Part shown: positions 63,926-64,000 of the stretch, one piece after another
How positions within the stretch are numbered: position 1 is the first letter of the stretch
Layout of the letters: each line of letters opens with the position of its first letter
Assembly: GCA_946480015.1 (NCBI GenBank)
Contig: CAMLIL010000014.1
Span: 1 to 64,000 of the forward strand
DNA length: 64,000 bases
Direction of reading: 5' to 3'
Origin: an uncultured Oxalobacteraceae bacterium
GTDB lineage: Bacteria; Pseudomonadota; Gammaproteobacteria; Burkholderiales; Burkholderiaceae
Position numbers and translations under genes: made by a program
The notes under the pieces: model-generated
The model's database searches: none
The model's input: only the letters and a program-made list of their open reading frames with translations
What the model was told of the DNA's origin: nothing

Positions 63926-64000
63926 CTAGCGGCGATAGGCGTTGTGGCGGAAATCTTTGTCAGGCAGGGCTATGGCGCGGGGACACACCTGAACATCGGC
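63926..64000 (-). CDS. possible C-terminal end of a protein upstream of sucC
   Basis: 24 codons ending in TAG, with the high GC at third positions seen in neighbouring host genes, read VCPRAIALPDKDFRHNAYRR before the stop. The frame is open to the window edge. I do not recognise it. In related genomes a recX or DUF gene often precedes sucC, but this end does not settle which. Confidence 0.4.
   Translation of the reverse strand, partial: ADVQVCPRAIALPDKDFRHNAYRR

Overview
The window is a high-GC betaproteobacterial chromosome, most likely an Oxalobacteraceae member of the Massilia/Telluria/Duganella group. The evidence is the gene families and their order: a pgk-pyk-fbaA-purC-purE-purK-sua5 run, sucC-sucD, NTRC-type sigma-54 pilin promoters, and rubrerythrin/rubredoxin beside thiL. 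This placement is by pattern and memory; no database was searched. An AT-rich island of about 11.6 kb (29375-40953) interrupts the chromosome and has a quite different base composition and codon use.

Left host part (1-29.4 kb): the end of rpmE2; a membrane glycosyltransferase; an APC-type permease; tRNA-Leu(CAA); an RlmN-like radical-SAM RNA methyltransferase; a four-gene D-rhamnose cassette (gmd, rmd and two family-4 glycosyltransferases); maeB; a rubrerythrin-rubredoxin-rubredoxin reductase cluster; thiL; a hybrid kinase and a REC-PAS-GGDEF-EAL-REC regulator; pncC; a secreted phosphoesterase; an orphan TraL/TraM-like pair; a His-rich zinc exporter; cysK; a periplasmic FKBP; tcdA; a hemerythrin-PdxH fusion; a Cfa-like synthase; and the 3' part of msrA.

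Island: an integrative and mobilizable element. It carries a tyrosine integrase, a candidate oriT, a MobC-like protein, an HEN/HUH relaxase, a phage-GPA-type rolling-circle initiator, and small cargo genes of unknown function including a pilin-like and an exported Cys-rich protein. It sits exactly in the msrA codons for the active site (GCFWC). A 9-bp direct repeat (GCACCAGAA) flanks it. The displaced host msrA 5' end, with the catalytic Cys codon, lies beyond the right end. The left end of the element carries its own, different msrA 5' end in front of the host remainder. That replacement would restore MsrA, but a 4-nt insertion (TAGC) at the junction creates a stop and a frameshift, so MsrA appears broken here.

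Right host part (41-64 kb): a flavin reductase; glutaryl-CoA dehydrogenase; OmpW; a GDSL lipoprotein; the leftward glycolysis/purine run; azlCD; small proteins and a YheT hydrolase; the BepA-like M48 protease; moaC; three tandem type IV pilin genes, each with a sigma-54 promoter and two of them nearly identical; an FHA protein; and sucDC. Two intergenic repeat families are also visible: a covarying palindromic repeat (194-299 and 50256-50377) and a 103-bp element with 19-bp inverted ends (24839-24941).
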